A stretch of DNA of 64,000 bases, from NCBI RefSeq assembly GCF_020179405.1, contig NZ_JAICBZ010000002.1, positions 1-64,000 of the forward strand, read 5' to 3'. Positions 31,392 to 39,056 of the stretch are shown piece by piece; the stretch's first letter is position 1; each line of letters opens with the position of its first letter. The DNA is from Xinfangfangia pollutisoli (lineage in GTDB: Bacteria; Pseudomonadota; Alphaproteobacteria; Rhodobacterales; Rhodobacteraceae). A program made the position numbers and the translations under genes. The notes under the pieces are model-generated. The model was not told the DNA's origin, did not search any database, and saw only the letters and a list, made by a program, of their open reading frames with translations.

Positions 31392-32693
31392 ATGGCTGAC
31401 CTGTCCGCCAATTTCATCGGCATCAAATCCCCCAATCCGTTCTGGCTGGCCTCGGCCCCGCCGACCGACAAGGCCTATAACGTCATCCGTGCCTTCGAGG
31501 CGGGCTGGGGCGGGGTGGTCTGGAAGACGCTGGGCGCCGAAGGCCCGCCGATCGTGAACGTGAACGGCCCGCGCTATGGCGCGATCTGGGGGGCGGACCG
31601 GCGGCTTCTGGGGCTGAACAATATCGAACTGATCACCGACCGGCCGCTGGAGGTGAACCTGAAGGAAATCCGCCAGGTCAAGCGCGACTGGCCGGACCGG
31701 GCCTTGGTGATCAGCCTGATGGTGCCCTGCGACGAGGAGTCGTGGAAGGACATCCTGATGCGGATCGAAGATACCGGCGCCGACGGGGTCGAGCTGAATT
31801 TCGGTTGCCCGCATGGCATGGCCGAGCGCGGCATGGGATCGGCCGTGGGCCAGGTGCCGGAATATATCGAGATGGTCACCCATTGGGTAAAGCACTATTC
31901 GAAGATGCCCTGCATCGTGAAGCTGACGCCGAATGTGACCTCGATCCTGCCGCCGGCCATGGCCGCGAAACGCGGCGGGGCGGATGCGGTCAGTCTGATC
32001 AACACGATCAAGTCGATCACCAATGTCGATCTGGACAATTTCTCGCCCTTCCCGATGATCGACGGCAAGGGCAGCCATGGCGGCTATTGCGGCCCGGCGG
32101 TGAAGCCGATCGCGCTGAACATGGTGGGTGAGATCGCCCGGCATGACGAGACCCGCGGCCTGCCGATTTCCGGCATTGGCGGGGTCACGACCTGGCGCGA
32201 TGCGGCGGAGTTCATGGCCATGGGCTGCGGCAATGTGCAGGTCTGCACCGCGGCGATGACCTATGGATTCAAGGTCGTGCAAGAGATGATCTCGGGCCTG
32301 TCGCAATATCTGGACGAAAAGCAGATGACGATGCCGCAGCTGGTCGGTCGCGCGGTGCCGAATTTCGTCGAATGGCAGCATCTGAACCTGAATTACGTGA
32401 CCAAGGCCCATATCGACCAGGAGGCCTGCATCAAATGCGGGCGCTGCTATGCGGCCTGCGAGGATACCAGCCATCAGGCCATCGCCATGGGGCCGGGACG
32501 GGTGTTCACGGTCAAGGACGAGGAATGCGTGGCCTGCAACCTGTGCGTCAATGTCTGCCCGGTCGATGACTGCATCACCATGGTGCCGATGGCGGCGGGC
32601 AGCATTGATCCGCGCACCGGCCGCAGGGTGGGCGGTTTCGCCGACTGGACCACCCATCCGAACAACCCGATGGCGGCGAAGGCGGCCGAATAG
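31392..32693 (+). CDS. preA: NAD-dependent dihydropyrimidine dehydrogenase subunit PreA
   Basis: Catalytic FMN subunit of PreTA. The 433 residues from ATG 31392 (MADLSANFIGIKSPNPFWLA) have a DHOD-like barrel with LASAPPTDKAYN, GVELNFGCPHGM and VKLTPNVTSI, then a C-terminal ferredoxin domain with two 4Fe-4S motifs: CIKCGRCYAAC near 346 and CVACNLCVNVCP near 378. The proposed active-site Cys lies in NFGCPHGM. AGGAGG precedes the start. It catalyses the first reductive step of uracil/thymine breakdown. Confidence 0.95.
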   Translation: MADLSANFIGIKSPNPFWLASAPPTDKAYNVIRAFEAGWGGVVWKTLGAEGPPIVNVNGPRYGAIWGADRRLLGLNNIELITDRPLEVNLKEIRQVKRDWPDRALVISLMVPCDEESWKDILMRIEDTGADGVELNFGCPHGMAERGMGSAVGQVPEYIEMVTHWVKHYSKMPCIVKLTPNVTSILPPAMAAKRGGADAVSLINTIKSITNVDLDNFSPFPMIDGKGSHGGYCGPAVKPIALNMVGEIARHDETRGLPISGIGGVTTWRDAAEFMAMGCGNVQVCTAAMTYGFKVVQEMISGLSQYLDEKQMTMPQLVGRAVPNFVEWQHLNLNYVTKAHIDQEACIKCGRCYAACEDTSHQAIAMGPGRVFTVKDEECVACNLCVNVCPVDDCITMVPMAAGSIDPRTGRRVGGFADWTTHPNNPMAAKAAE

Positions 32694-32716
32694 GCGAAGG
32701 GCGCGCGCGGGGGGGG

Positions 32717-32737
32717 CGAATTTTCTTCGAAAATTCG
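32717..32737. terminator. Palindrome of the TTTTC-NNC-GAAAA family after preA
   Basis: Perfect arms CGAATTTTC and GAAAATTCG around a TTC loop, 24 bases after the preA stop. The AT-rich stem resembles a bidirectional terminator. The same core is found at 4862-4882 and in the aglA coding region. Confidence 0.6.
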
Positions 32738-33046
32738 GTCCCTTGCCGGGTGTATATGATGCTTCGCGCGGGTCTGGCCGCGGCGGCCCCGGGGCTGATC
32801 TGCGGCCAGGCATGTGGGCGAGGCATGTGGGCCGGACAGGTGGAGAAGCCGCCGGGGCGCGCGTGGGCCGGGCAGGCCGATGACCTACCGCGCACCCGGG
32901 CACCAATTTGGCCCGTCGTGCAGCCCTGACCGCGCATTGCCGCACCAGACCGGCGCCCATTCCGGCAGCTGGCCAGCCGCCCGGCCGGCCCATTGTGGGC
33001 GCGCCTCAGGCCGCTGGCCATGCGCCTTGGGCCTGCGGATTGCGCC
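32738..33046. other. Non-coding stretch after preA
   Basis: Very GC-rich sequence without a convincing gene on either strand. Open frames here are low-complexity Arg/Pro/Gly peptides. TGTATATGAT at about 32751 is the only AT-rich patch and could be part of a promoter, but no partner box is clear. I see no RNA gene. Confidence 0.4.
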
Positions 33047-33352
33047 TCAGGCCACCGGGTCGAACAGCGGGTTACGGCCTTCCATCAGACTGGCCATCAG
33101 ATAGGCGCGCTGCGCCGCCTCGGCCCGCGCACGCGCGGCTTCGATCTGATAGCTTTCCTCGGCGATATACCCGACCGCTTCGGCCAGGCCCGAGGCCGGT
33201 TGGACCGGCCGCGAGGTGTAAGGCGTGGCGACTGATTCCGTCCGCCCGCCATTGTGAAGCGCGGTAGCGCCCCCGAAATTCTGCCCTGCCGACAGTTGCG
33301 GCGATGTTCCCAACGTCTGCACCGTTGGCAGGACGGATGAGAAGACTCCCAT
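33047..33352 (-). CDS. Hypothetical protein with a helical C-terminus
   Basis: A frame of 101 residues from ATG 33352 (MGVFSSVLPTVQTLGTSPQL); a GTG at 33382 would add ten residues (GAPLCLVTVM). The N-half is Gly/Ser/Thr-rich and the C-half is helical and Ala-rich (IEAARARAEAAQRAYLMASL), ending EGRNPLFDPVA. No clear ribosome-binding site is seen for either start. I do not recognise the family. Non-random composition and absence of an overlapping gene make it a plausible real gene. Confidence 0.5.
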   Translation of the reverse strand: MGVFSSVLPTVQTLGTSPQLSAGQNFGGATALHNGGRTESVATPYTSRPVQPASGLAEAVGYIAEESYQIEAARARAEAAQRAYLMASLMEGRNPLFDPVA

Positions 33353-33481
33353 GACCGTCACCAAACACAAGGGTGCCCCCACGAGGAATGATCTTACGCA
33401 AGTGCCACAGTCTTGCCCACAGAATTACCGTTAGAATTCGAACGGTCCCCCCGGCAAGCCGCCGCCCCAGGGGCGCGGCGC

Positions 33482-34090
33482 CTAACCCGGCGTCAGCAAG
33501 CGGCGGAACAGCGTGTCCAGAAACCCGCCCGCCTCGGCATAGGGATCATGGCCCGGGCCCAGCACGGCGCGGACCTGCACGTCGAAATCGGCGTAATGCT
33601 GGGTCAGCGCCCAGACCGAGAAGATCAGATGCACCGGATCGACGCGGGCCAGCCGCCCCTCGTCCATCCAGCGCGCCAGCAGCGCCGCCCGCGTCTCGAC
33701 CAGCGCCTTCAGATCGCCCTCGATCGCCGCCATGATCCGCGGTGCGCCTTGCAGGATCTCATTGGCGAAAAGCCGGCTTTCGCGAGGAAAATCGCGCGAC
33801 AGCGCCAGTTTGCGCCGCACATAGGCCAGAACTTCCTCGACCGGCTCGCCCTCGGGCCGCATCGCGCGCAGCGGATCCAGCCAGGTGGTCAGAAGCCCGG
33901 TCAGCAGCGTGGCATGCACCGCCTCTTTCGAGGGGAAATAATACAGAAGATTGGGCTTCGACAGGCCCGCCGTTTCGGCGATCTGGTCCAGCGTCGCGCC
34001 GCGGAAGCCCTGGGACGAGAAGACATCCAGCGCGGCTTCGAGAATCGCCTCGCGATTCTTGCGCTGGATTCGGCTGCGCTGCACGGTCAT
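33482..34090 (-). CDS. TetR-family regulator, RutR-like (first paralogue)
   Basis: A 202-residue TetR protein with an N-terminal helix-turn-helix (ATLDQIAETAGLSKPNLLYYF) and a C-terminal RutR-type domain with VHLIFSVWALTQHYADF and SRLFANEILQGAP. RutR proteins sense uracil or thymine and control pyrimidine catabolism. ATG 34090 (MTVQRSRIQRKN) is chosen; the frame opens earlier at 34132. It is one of two such paralogues in this locus, and no strong RutR-like box lies in its own upstream region, so it may respond to a different ligand. Confidence 0.85.
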   Translation of the reverse strand: MTVQRSRIQRKNREAILEAALDVFSSQGFRGATLDQIAETAGLSKPNLLYYFPSKEAVHATLLTGLLTTWLDPLRAMRPEGEPVEEVLAYVRRKLALSRDFPRESRLFANEILQGAPRIMAAIEGDLKALVETRAALLARWMDEGRLARVDPVHLIFSVWALTQHYADFDVQVRAVLGPGHDPYAEAGGFLDTLFRRLLTPG

Positions 34091-34172
34091 CGGGCCTCGG
34101 GATCGTTCGTTTTCTGCCGCCCAGTTAAGCAATCCTGCCCGGCAGGGTCAAATGCTGCGCCGCCGCGCCGGG

Positions 34173-34628
34173 TTAAAGTGTCGCGGCCAGGGCGCGCAGC
34201 GCGGCCACGGCCAGGGCGTGATCCTCGGCCTGCGGCAGGCCCGAGACGGTCAGGCAGGCGACCATGCCGCAGCCCGCCACGCGGATCGGCAGCGCGCCGC
34301 CATGATCGGCATGGGTTTCGGGCGCAAGCCCGTGCCGGGCCAGCGTTTCCCCCTTGTCGCGATTGCGCTGGCCGACCAGCAGCGAGGGCAGCTGGAACAG
34401 CAGCGCCGTGGCCGATTTGCGCGCGATCCACAGATCGTTCAGCGGTGTCGATCCGGGCAGGGCGGCGTGAAACAGGATGCGCGTGCCGGTGCGGATGTCG
34501 ATCACCACCGGCGCGCCGGCCGCCAGCGCGCGCTCGCAGGCGATCCCGCCCAGGGCAAGCGCTTCGGCCTCGGCGAAGCGGGGCAGGGTCAGGCTGGCGA
34601 ATTCGGCTTCCAGTGCGGCGGCGTCCAT
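34173..34628 (-). CDS. Heme-degrading-domain / UPF0303 family protein
   Basis: A 151-residue cytoplasmic protein of the UPF0303 (HbpS/GlcG-related) family. Matching segments are FHAALPGSTPLNDLWIARKSA, HADHGGALPIRVAGCG and TVSGLPQAEDHALAV. AGGAG lies about 5 bases before ATG 34628. Family members bind heme or cobalamin or have no known activity. It lies between two RutR-like regulator genes on the same strand, so co-regulation with pyrimidine catabolism is possible. Confidence 0.82.
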   Translation of the reverse strand: MDAAALEAEFASLTLPRFAEAEALALGGIACERALAAGAPVVIDIRTGTRILFHAALPGSTPLNDLWIARKSATALLFQLPSLLVGQRNRDKGETLARHGLAPETHADHGGALPIRVAGCGMVACLTVSGLPQAEDHALAVAALRALAATL

Positions 34629-34925
34629 TTGGGCTCCTAAAGATCAGTCTTGCGGCAAGGCGGCGGGCAGGCGGTCGACGCCGGCCTTGCGCCACGTCGC
34701 GCGCAGGTTAGCGCAGCTGCGGGGAAGGTACAGGCATGGCGGCGCGGGGCCAAGCTGGGCGGCGCTGTGCAAGGCGCGGATCGCCAGGTGCAGGAGTGGG
34801 TCGCCCGGACCGCTTTGGTGAAAGCATCGGTGACGACGCGGGGGGCGCCTGCGCAGAGCGACGTGATCTGGCGACGCAAGATCTGGCAGCGCAAACCTGC
34901 CCTATGCGCCCGACGCCCCGCCGGC
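34629..34925. other. Non-coding stretch before the 17-bp tandem array
   Basis: About 300 GC-rich bases with no gene I can support. It likely carries the promoter for the UPF0303 gene on the minus strand. The end (CCTATGCGCCCGACGCCC, about 34910-34927) looks like a decayed extra unit of the adjacent tandem array. Confidence 0.4.
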
Positions 34926-35010
34926 CCATACGCCCGCATTCCCCATACGCCCGTATGCGCCATACGCACGAACGCTCCATACGCCCGTATGCGCCATACG
35001 CCCGTATGGT
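34926..35010. repeat. Five-unit 17-bp tandem array
   Basis: Five contiguous 17-base units with consensus CCATACGCCCGTATGCG: 34926, 34943, 34960, 34977 and 34994. Units 2 and 4 are identical, unit 5 differs at its end, and units 1 and 3 are more diverged. Each complete unit contains the inverted pair CATACG/CGTATG with a 2-base spacer. The last unit reaches the stop codon of the convergent-facing RutR-like gene. It shares CCTGACCATACGG (minus strand, 35002-35014) with the operator at 35708. Confidence 0.88.
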
Positions 35011-35657
35011 CAGGCCGCGCCGATCCCGCGCAGGATGATCGCGGTCACGCTGTCGGTTGCGGCCTTCCATTGCCGGTCGGACAGGGGCTTGCCGCCGTTC
35101 AGCGTTTCGATCTGATGGGTGAAATCGGCGTAATGCTGGGTCGTGGCCCAGATCATGTACAGAAGATGCCGCGGGTCGATCGGCGCCATCCGGCCCTCGT
35201 CGATCCAGCGCCGGATCGCGGCGATCCGGCCCTCGGTCCAGCTGCGCAGCGTGGTTTCCAGGTAATCCTGGATCACCGGCGCGCCATGCATCACCTCGGA
35301 CGCCCAGACCTTGGACCCATAGGGATGATCGCGCGAGATGCGCATCTTCGCCGCGATATAGGCGCCAATGCCGGTGGCGGGATCGGGGGCCTGGTCGAAG
35401 GCCTCGGCCGCGCGCAGCCAGATGGTGAAGATCGTCTCGACCACCCGGCGGTACAGATCCTCTTTGGTGGCGAAATAGTAATGCAGGTTCGCCTTGGGCA
35501 GGCCGGCACGGTCGGCGATCAGCTGCATCGTCGCGCCGCCGAAGCCCGCCTCGGCGAAGACCTTCTCGGCCGCGATCAGGATCAGCCGCTCATTCTCGCG
35601 CCGGATCGCGCTGCGGCGGCCCTGGGGAAGCGGGGGAACGGGGGGGGAAGCGTCCAT
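35010..35657 (-). CDS. rutR: TetR-family regulator RutR (second paralogue)
   Basis: A 215-residue TetR regulator with a helix-turn-helix (ATMQLIADRAGLPKANLHYYF) and a RutR-type C-terminal domain (APIDPRHLLYMIWATTQHYADF) closely like E. coli RutR, the uracil-sensing repressor. It is transcribed divergently from the N-carbamoyl hydrolase gene, and two RutR-like boxes lie between them at 35675 and 35709. This suggests it represses the hydrolase-hydA operon and itself, with release by a pyrimidine ligand. The N-terminal 15 residues are Pro-rich. Confidence 0.88.
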   Translation of the reverse strand: MDASPPVPPLPQGRRSAIRRENERLILIAAEKVFAEAGFGGATMQLIADRAGLPKANLHYYFATKEDLYRRVVETIFTIWLRAAEAFDQAPDPATGIGAYIAAKMRISRDHPYGSKVWASEVMHGAPVIQDYLETTLRSWTEGRIAAIRRWIDEGRMAPIDPRHLLYMIWATTQHYADFTHQIETLNGGKPLSDRQWKAATDSVTAIILRGIGAA

Positions 35658-35674
35658 GGGCGGCGGGATTTCCG

Positions 35675-35690
35675 TTGACCCCTTGGTCAG
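35675..35690. promoter_or_regulatory. RutR-like operator box 1
   Basis: TTGACC-CCTT-GGTCAG matches the E. coli RutR palindrome TTGACCA-NN-TGGTCAA at all but a few positions. It lies 18-33 bases upstream of the rutR-like start and 98 bases before the hydrolase start. Its centre is 34 bases from the centre of box 2, about three helical turns. Confidence 0.75.
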
Positions 35691-35708
35691 GGTGTGGTCG
35701 CGTGTTCC

Positions 35709-35724
35709 CTGACCATACGGTCAG
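35709..35724. promoter_or_regulatory. RutR-like operator box 2
   Basis: CTGACC-ATAC-GGTCAG, extended by TTCC/GGAAA on the flanks (35705-35728), forms a near-perfect palindrome of the RutR type. It lies 64 bases before the N-carbamoyl hydrolase start, where it could block its promoter. Its sequence CCTGACCATACGG recurs at the end of the tandem array. Confidence 0.75.
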
Positions 35725-35787
35725 GAAATGAGTCGCGGCAAGGGGTGCGGACAAACGACGCCCCACAGCGACAGGGAGACGGAAGCG

Positions 35788-37041
35788 ATGACGGCTGCGG
35801 CTGGCGAGAATCTGCGCATCAATGGCGAAAGGCTGTGGGACAGCCTGATGGAGATGGCCAAGATCGGCCCCGGCGTGGCGGGTGGCAACAACCGCCAGAC
35901 CCTGACCGATGCCGACAGCGAGGGCCGCCATCTGTTCCGGCGCTGGTGCGAGGCCGAGGGGCTGAGCATGGGCGTCGACACGATGGGCAACATGTTCATG
36001 ACCCGGGCCGGCGAAGACCCCGACGCGCTGCCGGTCTATATCGGCAGCCATCTGGACACCCAGCCCACCGGCGGCAAATACGATGGCGTGCTGGGGGTGC
36101 TGGCGGGACTGGAGGTGGTGCGCAGCCTGAACGATCTGGGGGTGAAGACCCGGCATCCGATCGTCATCACCAATTGGACGAATGAGGAAGGCGCGCGTTT
36201 CGCGCCGGCCATGCTGGCCTCGGGCGTTTTCGCGGGCGTCCATACCGAAGATTACGCCAAGGCCCGGCGCGATCTTGACGGCAAGGCCTTTGGCGAGGAA
36301 CTGGCACGGATCGGCTGGGTCGGCGATGAAGCCGTCGGCGCGCGCAAGATGCATGCCTATTACGAGCTGCATATCGAACAGGGCCCGATCCTTGAGGCGC
36401 AGGGCCGCGATATCGGCGTCGTCACCCATTGCCAGGGCCTGTGGTGGCTGGAATTCACTCTGACGGGGCGGGCGGCGCATACCGGATCGACGCCGATGGA
36501 CATGCGCGTGAATGCCGGTCTGGCCATGGCGCGGATCTTCGAGATGGTGCAGGCCGTGGCGCTGGAGAACCAGCCCAATGCGGTGGGTGGCGTGGGGCAG
36601 GTGACCTTCAGCCCCAATTCGCGCAACGTGCTGCCGGGGCAGGTGGTGTTCACCGTCGATATCCGCACCGTGGATCAGGCCAAGCTGGACCGGATGCGGG
36701 CGAAGATCGAGGCCGAGGCCGCGAAGATCTGCGACGCGCTGGGCGTCGGCTGCGCGGTCGAGCCGGTGGGGCATTTCGACCCTGTGACCTTCGCCCCCGA
36801 TCTGGTGGCCAATGTGCGCGCCGCGGCGGAAAAGCTGGGCTATTCGCATATGGATATCGTCTCGGGCGCGGGCCATGACGCCTGCTGGGCGGCCCGCGTG
36901 GCGCCGACGACGATGATCTTCTGCCCCTGTGTCGGCGGGCTTTCGCATAACGAGGCCGAGGAGATTTCTTTGGCCTGGGCGGCGGCGGGCACGGATGTGC
37001 TGCTGCATGCGGTGCTGGAGACGGCCGAACTGGTCGCGTGA
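35788..37041 (+). CDS. Zn-dependent N-carbamoyl amino acid hydrolase (ureidopropionase-type, M20)
   Basis: Hydrolyses N-carbamoyl-beta-alanine (ureidopropionate) to beta-alanine, CO2 and ammonia, the third step of reductive pyrimidine breakdown; the same family also acts on allantoate or carbamoyl-L-amino acids. The 417 residues from ATG 35788 (GGGAGACGGAAGCG before it) include the metal motifs GSHLDTQPTGGKYDGVLG, TNEEGARF and SGAGHDA. It is followed by hydA. Choosing ureidopropionase rests on context with preTA and hydA. Confidence 0.88.
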   Translation: MTAAAGENLRINGERLWDSLMEMAKIGPGVAGGNNRQTLTDADSEGRHLFRRWCEAEGLSMGVDTMGNMFMTRAGEDPDALPVYIGSHLDTQPTGGKYDGVLGVLAGLEVVRSLNDLGVKTRHPIVITNWTNEEGARFAPAMLASGVFAGVHTEDYAKARRDLDGKAFGEELARIGWVGDEAVGARKMHAYYELHIEQGPILEAQGRDIGVVTHCQGLWWLEFTLTGRAAHTGSTPMDMRVNAGLAMARIFEMVQAVALENQPNAVGGVGQVTFSPNSRNVLPGQVVFTVDIRTVDQAKLDRMRAKIEAEAAKICDALGVGCAVEPVGHFDPVTFAPDLVANVRAAAEKLGYSHMDIVSGAGHDACWAARVAPTTMIFCPCVGGLSHNEAEEISLAWAAAGTDVLLHAVLETAELVA

Positions 37042-37050
37042 CCGAGAGGG

Positions 37051-37090
37051 CCGGGGGCCAGCCCCCGGACCCCCGGGATATTTATCGACA
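37051..37090 (-). repeat. Intergenic repeat (AAATATCC family, head B, reverse orientation)
   Basis: Read on the minus strand it gives TTTCATCTGTC, AAATATCCCGGGGG, then the hairpin CCGGGGG-CTGG-CCCCCGG (plus-strand 37051-37068). Unlike the other copies it lies inside an operon, between the carbamoyl hydrolase and hydA, so it is more likely to modulate mRNA stability than to end transcription. Confidence 0.6.
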
Positions 37091-37125
37091 GATGAAAAGC
37101 GGGCCCGGTCCGCAGGGAGGGAAAG

Positions 37126-38577
37126 ATGAGCACAGTCATCAAGGGCGGCACGGTGGTTACCGCCGATCTGACCTACAAGGCGGATGTGCTGGTCGAGGCC
37201 GGGCAGATCATCGCCATCGGGCCGGGGCTGAAGGGCGACCGGGTGCTGGATGCGGCGGGCTGCTATGTCATGCCCGGCGGCATCGACCCGCATACGCACT
37301 TGGAGATGCCCTTCATGGGCACCTATTCCAGCGACGATTTCGATTCTGGCACGCGGGCGGCGCTGGCGGGCGGGACCACGATGGTGGTGGATTTCGCCCT
37401 GCCGAACCCCGGCCAGTCGATGCTGGATGCGCTGAAGATGTGGGACAACAAATCCGCCCGCGCGCATTGCGATTACTCATTCCACATGGCCGTGACCTGG
37501 TGGGGCGAGCAGGTCTTTGACGAGATGAAAGCCGTCACGGAACGCGGCATCAACACGTTCAAGCATTTCATGGCCTACAAGGGCAGCCTGATGGTGAACG
37601 ATGACGAGATGTTCGCCTCGTTCAAGCGCTGCGCCGAATTGGGGGCCATTCCGCTGGTCCATGCCGAGAATGGCGATATCGTGGCCGAGATGTCGGCCAA
37701 GCTTCTGGCCGAAGGCAATGTGGGGCCCGAGGCGCATGCCTATTCGCGGCCCAGCCAGGTGGAAGGCGAGGCCACGAACCGCGCCATCATGATCGCCGAT
37801 ATGGCGGGGGTGCCGCTTTATGTGGTGCATGTCTCTTGCGAAGAGGCGCATGAGGCGATCCGGCGCGCCAAGATGAACGGCAAGCGGGTCTGGGGCGAGC
37901 CGCTGATCCAGCATCTGACGCTGGATGAAAGCGAATATTTCAACCCCGACTGGGATCATGCCGCGCGGCGCGTCATGTCGCCGCCCTTCCGCAATCAGAA
38001 GCATCAGGACAGTCTTTGGGCCGGGCTGGCCTCGGGCACGCTGTCTTGCGTGGCCACCGACCATTGCGCCTTCACCACCGAACAGAAACGCTTCGGGCTG
38101 GGCAATTTCACCCGGATTCCGAACGGGACCGGCGGGCTTGAGGATCGGATGCCGATGCTTTGGACCTATGGGGTGAATACCGGGCGGATCACGATGAACG
38201 AATTCGTCGCCGTGACCTCGACCAATATCGCCAAGATCATGAACTGCTATCCGAAGAAGGGCGCGGTTCTGGTCGGCGCCGATGCCGATCTGGTGGTCTG
38301 GGATCCCGAGAAGGAGAAGGTGATCTCGGCCGGCAGCCAGCAATCGGCGATTGATTACAACGTCTTCGAGGGCAAGGTCGTGAAGGGTCTGCCGCGCTAT
38401 GTGATGAGCCGCGGCCATGTGGCGGTGACCGATGGGGCGCTGACCAGTGCCGAGGGCCATGGCAAATTCGTGGCCCGCCCGCCGGGGATGCCGGTCGGGC
38501 AGGCGCTGTCGACCTGGAAGGCGCTGACGAACCCCCGGCCCATTGCCCGTGAGGGCATTCCGGCCTCGGGCGTCTGA
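37126..38577 (+). CDS. hydA: Dihydropyrimidinase
   Basis: Opens the ring of dihydrouracil or dihydrothymine, the second step of the reductive route. The 483-residue cyclic amidase has metal motifs GGIDPHTHLEMPFMG and VHAENGD, the carboxylated Lys in FKHFMAYKG, VHVSCEEA and ATDHCAFTT. GGGAGGGAAAG precedes ATG 37126. It follows the hydrolase gene; with preTA 5 kb away it completes the pathway. Confidence 0.96.
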   Translation: MSTVIKGGTVVTADLTYKADVLVEAGQIIAIGPGLKGDRVLDAAGCYVMPGGIDPHTHLEMPFMGTYSSDDFDSGTRAALAGGTTMVVDFALPNPGQSMLDALKMWDNKSARAHCDYSFHMAVTWWGEQVFDEMKAVTERGINTFKHFMAYKGSLMVNDDEMFASFKRCAELGAIPLVHAENGDIVAEMSAKLLAEGNVGPEAHAYSRPSQVEGEATNRAIMIADMAGVPLYVVHVSCEEAHEAIRRAKMNGKRVWGEPLIQHLTLDESEYFNPDWDHAARRVMSPPFRNQKHQDSLWAGLASGTLSCVATDHCAFTTEQKRFGLGNFTRIPNGTGGLEDRMPMLWTYGVNTGRITMNEFVAVTSTNIAKIMNCYPKKGAVLVGADADLVVWDPEKEKVISAGSQQSAIDYNVFEGKVVKGLPRYVMSRGHVAVTDGALTSAEGHGKFVARPPGMPVGQALSTWKALTNPRPIAREGIPASGV

Positions 38578-38681
38578 CGGGACGCCGGGCAGATGCGCGG
38601 GGGGCGGCAAGGTCAAGGGCAGACGGGGTTGTGCCGGCGGTCGCCCGGCCCGGCACAGGGGGCGTTGCGGACAGGCGCGGC

Positions 38682-38924
38682 TCAGGCCTGCTCGACCGCG
38701 TCGTCTTCGTCCTGGTCTTCGAAATCGTCGTCTTCGGTTTCGTCTTCGTCTTCTTCGGGGTCTTCGTCTTCGCCGTCCTCGACCTCTTCCGCTTCGTCCT
38801 CGTCAAGGTCTTCCGGGGTCTCGTCGTCTTCGGGGCCGGCAAGGGCGGCAAGGCGGCCGGACAGGTCGAACCAGGGATCGGCAAAGTCTTCGGCGTTGGG
38901 GGCGAAGGCGGTGGTCATCAGCAT
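38682..38924 (-). CDS. Extremely acidic small protein
   Basis: An 80-residue protein from ATG 38924 (MLMTTAFAPNAEDFADPWFD; GGAG 7 bases upstream). Residues 1-30 are mixed with a LSGRLAALAG helix; residues 31-80 are about 70 percent Asp/Glu. The predicted charge is strongly negative. It converges with hydA and is divergent from the ABC operon. I do not recognise a family. Such tails occur in nucleic-acid mimics and chaperone-binding proteins, but that is only analogy. The plus-strand complement encodes nothing convincing. Confidence 0.68.
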   Translation of the reverse strand: MLMTTAFAPNAEDFADPWFDLSGRLAALAGPEDDETPEDLDEDEAEEVEDGEDEDPEEDEDETEDDDFEDQDEDDAVEQA

Positions 38925-39056
38925 GGCGGGGCTCCAAGGCGGGATGGGGTGCGGTGGCAGAGCGGCACGGACGGCACGATGGCAGGGTTGCGCGACGGGC
39001 GCGTGAAGGGGTGACGGCATGGGCATGACGGCGGGACGACAGGGTTTGGAGCGCAG

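Noticed and set aside
34926-35010. CRISPR-like array
   Set aside because: Units are 17 bases, directly contiguous without unique spacers, and no cas genes are in the window.
38693-39014. Plus-strand frame encoding runs of Val, Phe, Ser and Leu opposite the acidic gene
   Set aside because: Produced by the complement of repeated Asp/Glu codons; no ribosome-binding site and the minus-strand frame has a good one.
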